This document shows, piece by piece, positions 46,901 to 56,788 of a stretch of 64,000 nucleotides of DNA. A program made the position numbers and the translations under genes. The notes under the pieces were generated by a model, which worked only from the letters and a program-made list of their open reading frames with translations, was not told where the DNA came from and did no database searches. How positions within the stretch are numbered: the first letter of the stretch is position 1; every line of letters begins with the position of its first letter. The stretch spans positions 3,918,501-3,982,500 of the forward strand of contig BSWB01000001.1 of the NCBI GenBank assembly GCA_033239125.1, given 5' to 3'. Origin of the DNA: Fagopyrum homotropicum (taxonomy: Eukaryota; Streptophyta; Magnoliopsida; Caryophyllales; Polygonaceae).

Positions 46901-47465
46901 TCACCATAGCAGGGGCAGCTCCAAGAGGCAATCTGATCACCATCATCACCACAACCATCCATCATCAAACGGGTATGATCACCCTGATACCCACCGCGAA
47001 GTGCGTGACCACCGTGATCATAACCACCATCACCAAAGGTCAGAGTCATCTTCGAAGCTCCAATCAGACATACCACCTAACGCCCCACCCCCAGGAAAGC
47101 CGTCTTTAAGGTCCTCTTCAAAGGCAAGTGTGTTCTCGCGCATCAGCTTCGATGAAAAGGGAGTTGAGCTTAACAAGAAACGAAAACATGAATCGAAATC
47201 CTCAAGCAAAGACACCGTTCCTCTAGCTAATGGCGAGGCAGTGACAACTTCTGCGTCAATGGGGAGGAAGAGCCATGCGGTGGAGTACGAGTCAAGTGAT
47301 GATGATGACCGGCATTTCAAGCGGAAGCCATCAAGGTACCAGGCTTCCCCACCACCTCGACATGAGGAGGAGCCGAGGCGGTCGAGGGGGCTCAAGGACA
47401 GAGAGAGGGAGAGGGAGAGGGAGAGATACCCAGTTGCTGCTGCTCATAGTAGCAGGCACAGATGA
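40911..47465 (+). CDS. PQT3: E3 ubiquitin ligase with DWNN, CCHC zinc knuckle and RING/U-box (PQT3/RBBP6 family)
   Basis: Predicted 860-residue nuclear ubiquitin ligase. In Arabidopsis PQT3 is a negative regulator of oxidative-stress tolerance that targets PRMT4b (established). Fifteen exons: 40911-41076, 41588-41687, 41958-42033, 42119-42291, 42417-42490, 43063-43125, 43220-43376, 43463-43611, 44290-44454, 44932-45234, 45564-45605, 45735-46008, 46101-46211, 46406-46481, 46812-47465. DWNN domain 1-75 (MAVYYKFKSAKDYDSIPID ... MLIPKNTSVLIRRVPGR). Gly/Arg-rich linker near 175-196. Zinc knuckle C211-x2-C-x4-H-x4-C224. RING-like domain from C295 (FHCPLCKEVMKDAVL, CFTSFCDKCIRDYI, CVCG). A Lys-rich NLS-like tract near 477-485 is followed by a Met/Gly/Pro-rich stretch. 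The C-terminal region (644-860) is His/Arg/Ser-rich, typical of the family. The start was chosen because MAVYYKFKS is the family N-terminus. Symbol by similarity. Confidence 0.9.
43740..43755. repeat. Poly-G tract in PQT3-like intron 8
   Basis: Sixteen consecutive G preceded by GAGGGAGGGAG, on the transcribed (sense) strand of a 678-bp intron. G-quadruplex formation is possible; the exact length may be a sequencing artefact. Confidence 0.8.
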
Positions 47466-47901
47466 AGCTACCGATGATGGCTTTGATGCTCTTTGATTTT
47501 GTTTTTGTTTTTGTTGTTTCCTTTGACAAAAAGAAAGTGATTGTAATAGTTATATTTTTGGTTTTAGTTGAAGGAAAATTGAAGAAATCACTTCCATCTT
47601 TGACATTTATATTACATTTCAAGGGTAAAATTTAATACTTTTACTTCAAGTGTGTTTTAGAGGCTGCTTTCTTTGAGATTTAATGATTGTGATTTTTTCC
47701 ACTTCAACTCTAATACAAAACCTCACAGAGGAACGCTTTCAAGTCTCAACGCAGTAGATTCACGAGGCATGAATACTGGATACCTCCACCGACCCTCACT
47801 TTTTTTCTTACACTAAATATAACCTTTTTTTTAATCCCTTTAATAACTTACTCGTTGCATGAATACTGGATACCTCCACCTTCCCCCAAATTATCAAAGC
47901 A
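47466..47901. other. PQT3-like 3' UTR and junction with the satellite
   Basis: Probable 3' UTR to about 47640. A 24-base sequence starting GCATGAATACTGGATACCTC occurs twice (about 47768 and 47857), separated by AT-rich DNA. The satellite-like sequence begins right after the second copy. Confidence 0.5.
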
Positions 47902-49036
47902 CTGATGGATCTGGGAGGTATCGACTCGTAGTTCATCAACTATTAAGAGCGGGATGTCACCATTGCTATGTGAAGTCAATCCGAGACCCAGTCCGATCAC
48001 CTTAATGTCCCCACTCGGGTTACAAGCTTACGCTACCAAGCTCGACATGCTTTGTACTTAATTGGTCATTTATAAAGGGTGTGTGGGTTCTTACAACTTC
48101 CGATGTGGGAAGTTTAAAATGTCAAATTTGAAGGGTAGGAGGTGAAGAGATGAAAGATGATTTTGGAAATTGAAATAGATTGTTAAGAATAAGATTTTTT
48201 TTGACACCCTCATGTATTGTGTACAAAACAAGAGCTTCTCGTGATCTTGTCGATAACTTGGGCGATTAAAGGTTATACATTTTCATTGATTTTCTACCGT
48301 TTTTCTCGGAGTGTAGTGAATAACGCATCGATTACCAAAGTTGATTCCCCCTGCCTTCCTTCAACAAAGAGTCGTCTGAGTGTTGACACACTTTATGAAG
48401 TTACATTATACCAACATTGTTTAAGTACAAGGTGGAATCCAGAGTTTGGACGATCGATTACGACCGATAAATTGGATGTTAAGGTCTACGAATCAACAAT
48501 CGGACTTTGAAGAATCACAACCATCTTTACAAGTACATAGTACATAATGGAAAAATAATACTAAGAGCATTTTGAAACTCGCACATCCCATACGAATATA
48601 TTACATGAGTAAAAATCTACTCCTAAGATGACAATTATTAATTGTTAGTATGTTATCGAATAATTTCATAATTCTTTGTCCAATATAGAAAGGTATTGAA
48701 CGCTAAGAGAATTATAAAAAAAATCTCTATTTTAGGGTCGAAAACAAAAAGTGATGGTCCGTGGAGAATTGGATATCCAAGGCACCGATGGATTTTGGAG
48801 GCACCGACCCGTAATCCTTCCACTGACAAGAGCGGGAGGTCATCGTTGCTCTGTGAAGCCAGCCTGACGCGGTGCCCTCCGCTTTAGGAATCGAGTCACC
48901 CGAGCCTTCGCCCAAGTCACACGGTTCAGCTCCCTACTTGGATAGGGCGAGCCAGTGATTGCCAACGCAGACCCGGCCCGGATATCGGAGACCCAATCCG
49001 ATCACCTTAATGTCCCCACTCGGGTTACAAGCTTAC

Positions 49037-49226
49037 TAGTGGAAATCAGGGAACAGACAAAAGTGAATTTGATTTCATTCATGGTTTCAACTCTCACAGC
49101 AGTACATATATAGACAGTAGACTTGGACACTTGTCGTGTTTGTGTTTATTTACAATACATCAATCAATCTCAACCATTGATGAGTTGAACCTAGGATTGG
49201 TACAGTTGTCAACAGATCCTTCACTA
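49037..49226 (-). repeat. Copia 3' LTR
   Basis: 190 bp, TAGTGGAAATCAGGG...GATCCTTCACTA on the plus strand, identical by eye to 53589-53778. The pol frame ends inside it, at 49160. Confidence 0.93.
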
Positions 49227-52042
49227 TCCCCCTTCGATTCAAACGTGGGTAAGCAAAGTTTGGAGCGCAGAAGGATGAACCTTGAAGTGGGTAATGGTTT
49301 AGTGAGAATGTCAGCAAGTTGATCCTTGGAAGGAATAAAGGCCACTTGTAGAGCCTTGATTCGTACTCGCTCTCGAACAAAGTGATAGTCAAGAGACAAG
49401 TGCTTAATACGGTGATGAAGTACAGGATTGACTGCGAGGTACGTGGCTCCTAGGTTGTCACACCAAATAGTGGGAGGGGATGATAGGAACAACCGGAGCT
49501 CAGCCATGACAGACTGCAACCAAAGTGTTTCGCAGGTGGCAAGAGCAAGTGATCGATACTCAGCCTCGGTAGAGGATCGGGAAACCGTGGCTTGCTTCTT
49601 GGAGGACCATGAGACTAGATTCGAGCCGTGATAAATGCAGTATGCGCTTGTGGAGCGTCTGTCAAGTGGATCACCCGCCCAATCAGCATCGGAAAAGGCT
49701 GAAAGTGTGTTTGTGGTGTTGGAGGAGATATGGAAGGGCATTTGAAAGGTGGCATTTAGGTAACGCAAAATGCGCTTGACACCTTGCCAGTGCACAAGGA
49801 GTGGATTGTGCATAAATTGACATACCTTGTTGACAGCAAAGGAGATGTCAGGTCTCGTGAAGGAGAGATATTGAAGGCTCCCTACAATGCTACGGTAGAG
49901 ATGATGGTCCTCGAAGGGAGGGGATTGAGCAAAAGATGACATGAAGTTGGTTGCCATTGGAGTGGCTACGGGTTTGGAGTTGGCCATGTTTGTACGAAGG
50001 AGAAGATCTTTGATGTATTTTGATTGGGAAAGGAAGAAGCCTTGTTGAGTGCGTTGGACTTCAATGCCCAGAAAGAAATGAAGGTTGCCTAGAGATTTGA
50101 CGGGGAATTGTTTGGAGAGAGTAGTGTAGAATGAAGTGGAAAGGGAGGGAGTAGAGCTAACGACTAGGAGATCATCAACATAGACTAGGATGTAAATAGA
50201 ATCTTTTCCTTGTCGGAAGATAAACAAGGAATTGTCAGAAAGTGAGGAGGAGAAACCCATGTTTATAAGAGCATCAGACAATTTGGAAAACCAAGCTCTT
50301 GGAGCTTGTTTTAAACCGTAAAGAGATTTATGTAATTTGCAAATATGATTAGGAAAGTGAGGATTAACAAAACCTGGTGGTTGATGAATGAACACTTCCT
50401 CTTCCAAGTCACCATGTAAAAACGCATTTTGTATGTCCAACTGGGTGACTGACCAATTGTGTAGAGCGGCTAGGGAGAGGATAAGACGGATGGTGGATGG
50501 TTTGACAACGGGACTGAAAGTCTCATCAAAGTCGATGCCATGTAACTGGTGAAATCCTTTAGCTACAAGCCTCGCCTTCCTTCTCTCAATCTGGCCTGAG
50601 GCATGGCGTTTTGTCTTAAAGATCCATTTCACTCCTAATACATTGTTTGAAGAAGATTGTGGGACAAGGGTCCATGTTTTGGTGGAAAGGAGAGCTTGAA
50701 ATTCAACATTCATGGCATCTCTCCATTGTTTGTGTTTAAAAGCTTCAGTGAAGACAGAGGGTTCATCGGGTATGGTGGTAGTTGATGTGTGGAGTTGGGG
50801 AGGCCACGGTATTGTTCCGTCGGTACGAACAAAGGGTTTGAGGGAGTTGGTGCGAGCCCTTGTTGTCATCGGATGTGTGGGTTCACTGGGTTGGTGAGTA
50901 ATAGTGGGCTCTAGAGTGGATGAGTAAGTTGGGACAAGTGGACTGGGTGATGGGCACGTGGGGTGTGAATGAGGGGAGCTAGCATCAAGGGAAGTAGAGG
51001 GGCTGTTGGGCTGAATAGGAGGGGAATTTGACGCTGGCCCATATTCTAAATGTGTGGAAGAGGGTGTTGGTGGATTGGTCCTGTTGGTAGTTGGGGTTTG
51101 GGCTGGGACTTTAATAGGTGTAAAAGTGGGACATGGGAGTGAAATAAATTCATTCACAGGTGCCTGTGTGAGTGAATTTATGAGGGAGTTGTAGGGGAAT
51201 GTTGATTCATGAAATATGACATCTCTAGACACAAAGATGCGATCGGTTGTCGGGTCGAGACAAAGATAGCCACGATGATTGGGACTATACCCGATAAAGA
51301 TTGTGGGAGATGAGCGGAAGGAGAGTTTGTGGCGGTTGTAGGGCCGTAGGTTTGGAAAGGCGAGACAACCAAAGACACGGAGAAAACTGTAGTCGGGAGT
51401 TTTAGAGAATAATTTCTCGAAGGGTGAGGTGTTTTGTAGAATGGGAGTGGGTAAGCGATTGAGGAGATACGTGGATGCCTCAAAAGCATAATCCCAAAAC
51501 TTGAAGGGGAGAGAAGCTTGTTTTAGAAGAGTGAGTCCGGTGTCGACAATCCGACGATGACGGGACTCAACACTACCGTTTTGTTGATGGGAGTAGGGAC
51601 ATGTGAGCCGGTGGTTAATCCCGAGTTGGTGAAAAAGAGAGCGTAAGGGTTTGAATTCGGTCCCTCCATCAGTTTGAATGGATTTGATCTTTTGATTAAG
51701 GAAATTAGTGATTAGAGGAATGAAATTGGTTACCATGTGGGCCACTGAGGATTTTGTGGGAATCGGAAATAACCAAGTGAATTTCGAAAAATCATCCACA
51801 ATGGATAAATAATAAGAACAGCCTTTCATTGATAGGGTTTGGGCAGGGCCCCATACATCCATAAAAATTAGTTCAAGGGGGTATGTGGAGGTAGATGGTG
51901 ACGGTGGGTGAGGCAAGGCGTGAGCCTTGGCCCACGAACATGATTCACATTGAGGTGAAGGAAGTGGGCTTTTCGGAATGCTGAGGCCCAATTTGTTGAG
52001 GTTGTTCGTGACTGGAGCAGAAGGGTGCCCTAACCTCCTGTG
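49160..52042 (-). CDS. Copia integrase-RT-RNase H part of the polyprotein (in frame after TAG)
   Basis: 960 codons that continue the gag frame. The integrase HHCC finger starts at the first codon after the stop (HRRLGHP ... CESC). Catalytic D-D-E: Asp562 (FMDVWGP), Asp625 (QTDGGTEF), Glu659 (NGSVESRHR), in whole-frame numbering. The RT has VKWIFKTKRHASGQIERRKA, TQLDIQNAFLHGDLEEEV, SLYGLKQAPRAW and the YVDD catalytic box. RNase H has SDADWAGDPLDRRST, SSTEAEYRSLA and IWCDNLGATYLA, ending LADILTKPLP. No stop or frameshift is seen. The first ATG after the stop is at 51991, beyond the first His residues of the finger. The frame passes through the polypurine tract and 67 bases into the 3' LTR. Confidence 0.93.
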   Translation of the reverse strand, partial: HRRLGHPSAPVTNNLNKLGLSIPKSPLPSPQCESCSWAKAHALPHPPSPSTSTYPLELIFMDVWGPAQTLSMKGCSYYLSIVDDFSKFTWLFPIPTKSSVAHMVTNFIPLITNFLNQKIKSIQTDGGTEFKPLRSLFHQLGINHRLTCPYSHQQNGSVESRHRRIVDTGLTLLKQASLPFKFWDYAFEASTYLLNRLPTPILQNTSPFEKLFSKTPDYSFLRVFGCLAFPNLRPYNRHKLSFRSSPTIFIGYSPNHRGYLCLDPTTDRIFVSRDVIFHESTFPYNSLINSLTQAPVNEFISLPCPTFTPIKVPAQTPTTNRTNPPTPSSTHLEYGPASNSPPIQPNSPSTSLDASSPHSHPTCPSPSPLVPTYSSTLEPTITHQPSEPTHPMTTRARTNSLKPFVRTDGTIPWPPQLHTSTTTIPDEPSVFTEAFKHKQWRDAMNVEFQALLSTKTWTLVPQSSSNNVLGVKWIFKTKRHASGQIERRKARLVAKGFHQLHGIDFDETFSPVVKPSTIRLILSLAALHNWSVTQLDIQNAFLHGDLEEEVFIHQPPGFVNPHFPNHICKLHKSLYGLKQAPRAWFSKLSDALINMGFSSSLSDNSLFIFRQGKDSIYILVYVDDLLVVSSTPSLSTSFYTTLSKQFPVKSLGNLHFFLGIEVQRTQQGFFLSQSKYIKDLLLRTNMANSKPVATPMATNFMSSFAQSPPFEDHHLYRSIVGSLQYLSFTRPDISFAVNKVCQFMHNPLLVHWQGVKRILRYLNATFQMPFHISSNTTNTLSAFSDADWAGDPLDRRSTSAYCIYHGSNLVSWSSKKQATVSRSSTEAEYRSLALATCETLWLQSVMAELRLFLSSPPTIWCDNLGATYLAVNPVLHHRIKHLSLDYHFVRERVRIKALQVAFIPSKDQLADILTKPLPTSRFILLRSKLCLPTFESKGDSEGSVDNCTNPRFNSSMVEID
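49227..49235 (-). other. Copia polypurine tract
   Basis: GAAGGGGGA on the minus strand, directly before the 3' LTR. It lies inside the pol reading frame. Confidence 0.85.
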
Positions 52043-53542
52043 CTAGAGCAAAAGTGACGGTGTGATGGCTGAAAGATTGGCGGTTGGTGTGGCAGATTGG
52101 TTAGCCGCCTGGAGGACATACAAGCCGTTTTCAACGGTTCCTCGAAGAAGGGGAGTGTGCGTCTGGATATCCTTCACCACAAAAAAACGAGCATGAAACT
52201 CAAAGTAAACATGATTATCGATGCAAAAGCGGTTTACAGAGAGAAGATTTTTATTTAGCGCAGGAGTATGAAGAAGATTAGTCAAACGAAATAAACGTGA
52301 GGAAGAATGGAAAGAAGAAGAACCCTGATTGTGAATTGGAAGAGAGGATCCGTCACCCAGTGAAACCTGATCAGTACCGGGGTAGGGATAGCTGTCTAGG
52401 CGGAGGTTGGAGAGGTCAGGAGTAAAGTGGTGACTAGCAGCAGTGTCAGGAAACCAAGTTGAGTTGAGTTGTTGGGATGATGGAGCGGGAGCTTGATAGG
52501 AGAGGTTAAAGCGATGGTAGCAGGATAGTGCTGAATGGCCAGGTTTTCCACATACTTGACAGGTTGGGCGAGAATCAGTCTCCCCAGTGAAGTTGAGTTG
52601 TTGACGGTTGCGGTTGTAATTGCCTTGTTGTTGTTGCTGTCCTTGGTTGGAAGTTGGAGGAGAGTTGCGTCCACGACCGCGCCCTCTGCCACGGTAAGAA
52701 CCTCGTCCTCTGTTGTTTGTGTAGTTGGCAGAAGGGTTGTTGTCTGATGAAGTCTGAGTTTGGTTGACAGTAAAGTTGTTGCCAGAATGTGTTTGAGTTG
52801 CAAGAGAGAGCCTGGATTCATGAACTAGAAGATGTGACAGAACTTGGCTTGTGGTGAGAGCATTGGCTTGGGTAGAAAGGGAGGTGACCATGGATTCATA
52901 TTCCGGTCCAAGGCCAGCCATGAGGAAAACAAAGAATTCCTGGTCTGGGACATGTTGACCGGCAAGGGCAAGGGAAGAGATGATAGATTTGGCTTTGTGG
53001 TAGAAGGTTGAGATGGAGTCAGAACCTTTCTTTAATGTGGCGAGTTGGAGACGGAGTTGAACGACTTGAGCACTAGAGCGGGCTGCAAAGAGCTCCTGAA
53101 GGTGAGACCAGATGGCCAAAGAAGTGTGACAGTCAAGGACTTGAACAAGAACTTGTTCTGTGAGGGAAGAGGTAAGTATGGTCATGATAAGATGGTCATT
53201 TGTGACCCAATTTTTAAATGAGGGTGAGGATGGAGGTGGGCAGGGTTTCGAGCCATCAACATGCTCAAAGAGGTTGAGGGCTTTTAGGTAGGAGGAGATC
53301 TGCTTATTCCATAGAGGGAAGTTTGAGGAGGAAAGTTTGACAGAAATAAAACTGGAGAAGGAAGACAGTGAGAAAGTAGGAGAAACTGATGGTGTTGGGA
53401 GGATGCCACAGTCGGTGGTTGTCACCGGAGATGGTGGGTCAGTGGCGAGGGGAGGTGGTGGTGGAGGTGTGTTGTTGTTGTTGGTGTTAGATGGGTCGTT
53501 AGGGTTGACCGTCTGGGGAGGCAGCTCTTCTTGAGGATCCAT
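52043..53542 (-). CDS. Copia gag-protease part of the polyprotein (ends at TAG)
   Basis: 499 codons from ATG 53542, 34 bases after the PBS. The N-terminus is Asn/Pro-rich, followed by the copia gag (UBN2/Retrotran_gag) region about 55-245 (LWNKQISSYLKALNL, IWSHLQELFAARSSAQVVQL). An RGRGRGRGR-rich nucleic-acid binding stretch lies at about 279-292. The CCHC zinc knuckle is C328-x2-C-x4-H-x4-C341. The aspartic protease motif WFPDTAASHHFT has its Asp at 366. The gag-pre-integrase region follows (LLSVNRFCIDNHVYFEF). The frame ends in a TAG at codon 500, directly before HRRLGHPS, where copia proteins normally have a Trp. Gag and protease look functional as encoded. Without readthrough no integrase or RT would be made from this copy. 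Confidence 0.93.
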   Translation of the reverse strand: MDPQEELPPQTVNPNDPSNTNNNNTPPPPPPLATDPPSPVTTTDCGILPTPSVSPTFSLSSFSSFISVKLSSSNFPLWNKQISSYLKALNLFEHVDGSKPCPPPSSPSFKNWVTNDHLIMTILTSSLTEQVLVQVLDCHTSLAIWSHLQELFAARSSAQVVQLRLQLATLKKGSDSISTFYHKAKSIISSLALAGQHVPDQEFFVFLMAGLGPEYESMVTSLSTQANALTTSQVLSHLLVHESRLSLATQTHSGNNFTVNQTQTSSDNNPSANYTNNRGRGSYRGRGRGRGRNSPPTSNQGQQQQQGNYNRNRQQLNFTGETDSRPTCQVCGKPGHSALSCYHRFNLSYQAPAPSSQQLNSTWFPDTAASHHFTPDLSNLRLDSYPYPGTDQVSLGDGSSLPIHNQGSSSFHSSSRLFRLTNLLHTPALNKNLLSVNRFCIDNHVYFEFHARFFVVKDIQTHTPLLRGTVENGLYVLQAANQSATPTANLSAITPSLLL

Positions 53543-53576
53543 TTTTGTGTAAGAGCGTTTGCTCTTTTTTTCTATC

Positions 53577-53588
53577 GCTCTGATACCA
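53577..53588 (-). other. Copia primer-binding site (initiator Met-tRNA)
   Basis: TGGTATCAGAGC on the minus strand, immediately after the 5' LTR end. This is the exact canonical site complementary to the 3' end of initiator methionine tRNA. Confidence 0.93.
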
Positions 53589-53778
53589 TAGTGGAAATCA
53601 GGGAACAGACAAAAGTGAATTTGATTTCATTCATGGTTTCAACTCTCACAGCAGTACATATATAGACAGTAGACTTGGACACTTGTCGTGTTTGTGTTTA
53701 TTTACAATACATCAATCAATCTCAACCATTGATGAGTTGAACCTAGGATTGGTACAGTTGTCAACAGATCCTTCACTA
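53589..53778 (-). repeat. Copia 5' LTR
   Basis: 190 bp. It contains TCTATATATG on the minus strand, a likely TATA box, and is directly followed by the PBS. Confidence 0.93.
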
Positions 53779-54778
53779 CTTACGCTACCAAGCTCGACAT
53801 ACTTTGTACTTAATTGGTCATTTATAAAGGGTGTGTGGGTTCTTACAACTTCCGATGTGGGAAGTTTAAAATGTCAAATTTGAAGGGTAGGAGGTGAAGA
53901 GAAGAAAGATGATTTTGGAAATTGAAAGAGATTGTTAAGAATAAAATTCTTTTTTGACACCCTCATGTATTTTGTACATTTAACAAGAGCTTCTTGTGAT
54001 CTTGTCGATAACTTGGGCGATTAAAGGTTATACATTTTTATTGATTTTCTCCGTTTTTCTCGGAGTGTAGTGAGTTACGCATCGATTATCAAAGTTGATT
54101 CCCCATGCCTTCCTTCAACAAAGAGTCGTCTGAGTGTTGACACGCTTTATGAAGTTATATTATACCAATATTGTTTCACTACAAGGTGAACTCCAGAGTT
54201 TGGATGACCGATTACGACCGATAAATTGGATGTTAAGGTCTACGAATCAACAATCGGACTTTGAAGAATCACGACCATCTTTGCAAGTACATAGTACATA
54301 ATGGAAAAATAATACTAAGAGCATTTTGAAACTCGCACATCCCATACGAATATATTACATGAGTAAAACTCTGCTCTTAAGATGACAATTATTAATTGTT
54401 AGTATGTTATCGAATAATTTCATAATTCTTTGTCCAATATGGAAAGGTATTGAACGCTAAGAGAATTTAAAAAAAATCTCTATTTTAGGGTCGAAAACAA
54501 AAAGTGATGGTCCTTGGAGAATTGGATATCCAAGGCACCGATGGATCCTGGAGGCACCGACCCGTAATCCTTTCACTGACAAGAGCGGGAGGTCATCGTT
54601 GCTCTGTGAAGCCAGCCTGACACGGTGCCCTCCACTTTAGGAATCGAGTCACCCGAGCCTTCGCCCAAGTCACACGGTTCAGCTCCCTACTTGGATAGGG
54701 CGAGCCAGTGATTGCCAACGGAGACCCAACCCGGATATCCGAGACCCAGTCCGATCACCTTAATGTCCCCACTCGGGT

Positions 54779-56788
54779 TACAAGCTTACGCTACCAAGCT
54801 CGACATGCTTTGTACTTAATTGGTCATTTATAAAGGGTGTGTGGGTTCTAACAACTTCCGATGTGGGAAGTTTAAAATGTCAAATTTGAAGGGTAGGAGG
54901 TGAAGAGATGAAAGATAGTTTTGGAAATTGAACGAGATTGTTAAGAATAAGATTTTTTTTGACACCCTCATGTATTGTATACATTTAACAAGAGCTTCTT
55001 GTGATCTTGTCGATAACTTGGGCGATTAAAGGTTATACATTTTTATTGATTTTCTCCTTTTTTCTCGGAGTGTAGTGAGTTACGCATCGATTACCAAAGT
55101 TGATTCCCCATGCCTTCCTTCAACAAAGAGTCGTCTGAGTGTTGACACGCTTTATGAAGTTATATTATACCAACATTGTTTCAGTACAAGGTGAAATCTA
55201 GAGTTTGGATGACCGATTACGACCGATAAATTGGATGTTAAGGTCTACGAATCAACAATCGGACTTTGAAAAATCACGACCGTCTTTGCAAGTACATAGT
55301 ACATAATGGAAAAATAATACTAAGAGCATTTTGAAACTCGCACATCCCATACGAATATATTACATGAGTAAAACTCTGCTCTTAAGATGAAAATTATTAA
55401 TTGTTAGTATGTTATCGAATAATTTAATAATTCTTTGTCCAATATGGAAAGGTATTGAACGCTAAGAGAATTTAAAAAAAATCTCTATTTTAGGGTCGAA
55501 AACAAAAAGTAATGGTCCGTGGAGAATTGGATATCCAAGGCACCGATGGATCCTGGAGGCACCGACCCGTATTCCTTCCACTGACAAGAGCGGGAGGTCA
55601 TCGTTGCTCTGTGAAGCCAGCCTTACGCGGTGCCCTCCACTTTAGGAATCGAGTCACCCGAGCCTTCGCCCAAGTGACACGGTTCAGCTCCCTACTTGGA
55701 TAGGGCGAGCCAGTGATTGCCAACGCAGACCCGACCCGAATATCCGAGACCCAGTCCGATCACCTTAATGTCCCCACTCGGGTTACAAGCTTACGCTACC
55801 ATGCTCGACATGCTTTGTACTTAATTGGTCATTTATAAAGGGTGTGTGGGTTCTTACAACTTCCGATGTGGGAAGTTTAAAATGTCAAATTTGAAGGGTA
55901 GGAGGTGAAGAGATGAAAGATAGTTTTGGAAATTGAAAGAGATTGTTAAGAATAAGATTTTTTTTGACACCCTCATGTATTGTATACATTTAACAAGAGC
56001 TTCTTGTGATCTTGTCGATAACTTGGGCGATTAAAGGTTATACATTTTTATTGATTTTCTCCGTTTTTCTCGGAGTGTAGTGAGTTACGCATCGATTACC
56101 AAAGTTGATTCCCCATGCCTTCCTTCAACAAAGAGTCGTCTGAGTGTTGACACGCTTTATGAAGTTATATTATACCAACATTGTTTCAGTACAAGGTGAA
56201 ATCTAGAGTTTGGATGACCGATTACGACCGATAAATTGGATGTTAAGGTCTACGAATCAACAATCGGACTTTGAAAAATCACGACCGTCTTTGCAAGTAC
56301 ATAGTACATAATGGAAAAATAATACTAAGAGCATTTTGAAACTCGCACATCCCATACGAATATATTACATGAGTAAAACTCTGCTCTTAAGATGAAAATT
56401 ATTAATTGTTAGTATGTTATCGAATAATTTCATAATTCTTTGTCCAATATGGAAAGGTATTGAACGCTAAGAGAATTTAAAAAAAATCTCTATTTTAGGG
56501 TCGAAAACAAAAAGTAATGGTCCGTGGAGAATTGGATATCCAAGGCACCGATGGATCCTGGAGGCACCGACCCGTATTCCTTCCACTGACAAGAGCGGGA
56601 GGTCATCGTTGCTCTGTGAAGCCAGCCTTACGCGGTGCCCTCCACTTTAGGAATCGAGTCACCCGAGCCTTCGCCCAAGTGACACGGTTCAGCTCCCTAC
56701 TTGGATAGGGCGAGCCAGTGATTGCCAACGCAGACCCGACCCGAATATCCGAGACCCAGTCCGATCACCTTAATGTCCCCACTCGGGT
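54779..56788. repeat. Two almost identical 1005-bp monomers
   Basis: Adjacent units share private variants (AGTAATGGTCC, ACCCGTATTCC, GCCTTACGCGG, CCATGCTCGAC at both 55.5-55.8 and 56.5-56.8 kb). Only scattered differences are seen between about 55060 and 56830, indicating a recent duplication within the array. Confidence 0.8.

Larger units (their letters stand above)
49037..53778 (-). mobile_element. Young, nearly intact Ty1-copia LTR retrotransposon
   Basis: 4742 bp, inserted in one satellite monomer with a 5-bp target duplication CTTAC (49032-49036 and 53779-53783). The LTRs are 190 bp and identical by eye. Downstream of the 5' LTR the PBS TGGTATCAGAGC (53588-53577) matches the initiator-Met tRNA exactly, and a purine tract GAAGGGGGA (49235-49227) abuts the 3' LTR. 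Gag, protease, integrase, RT and RNase H are in copia order in a single frame, broken only by one TAG at 52045-52043. The LTRs begin TAGTG and end CACTA, a TA...TA terminus instead of the usual TG...CA. The intact neighbouring monomers show the uninterrupted target. Confidence 0.95.

Noticed and set aside
50712..53534. Plus-strand frames inside the copia element
   Set aside because: Antisense shadows of gag-pol; no independent domains.
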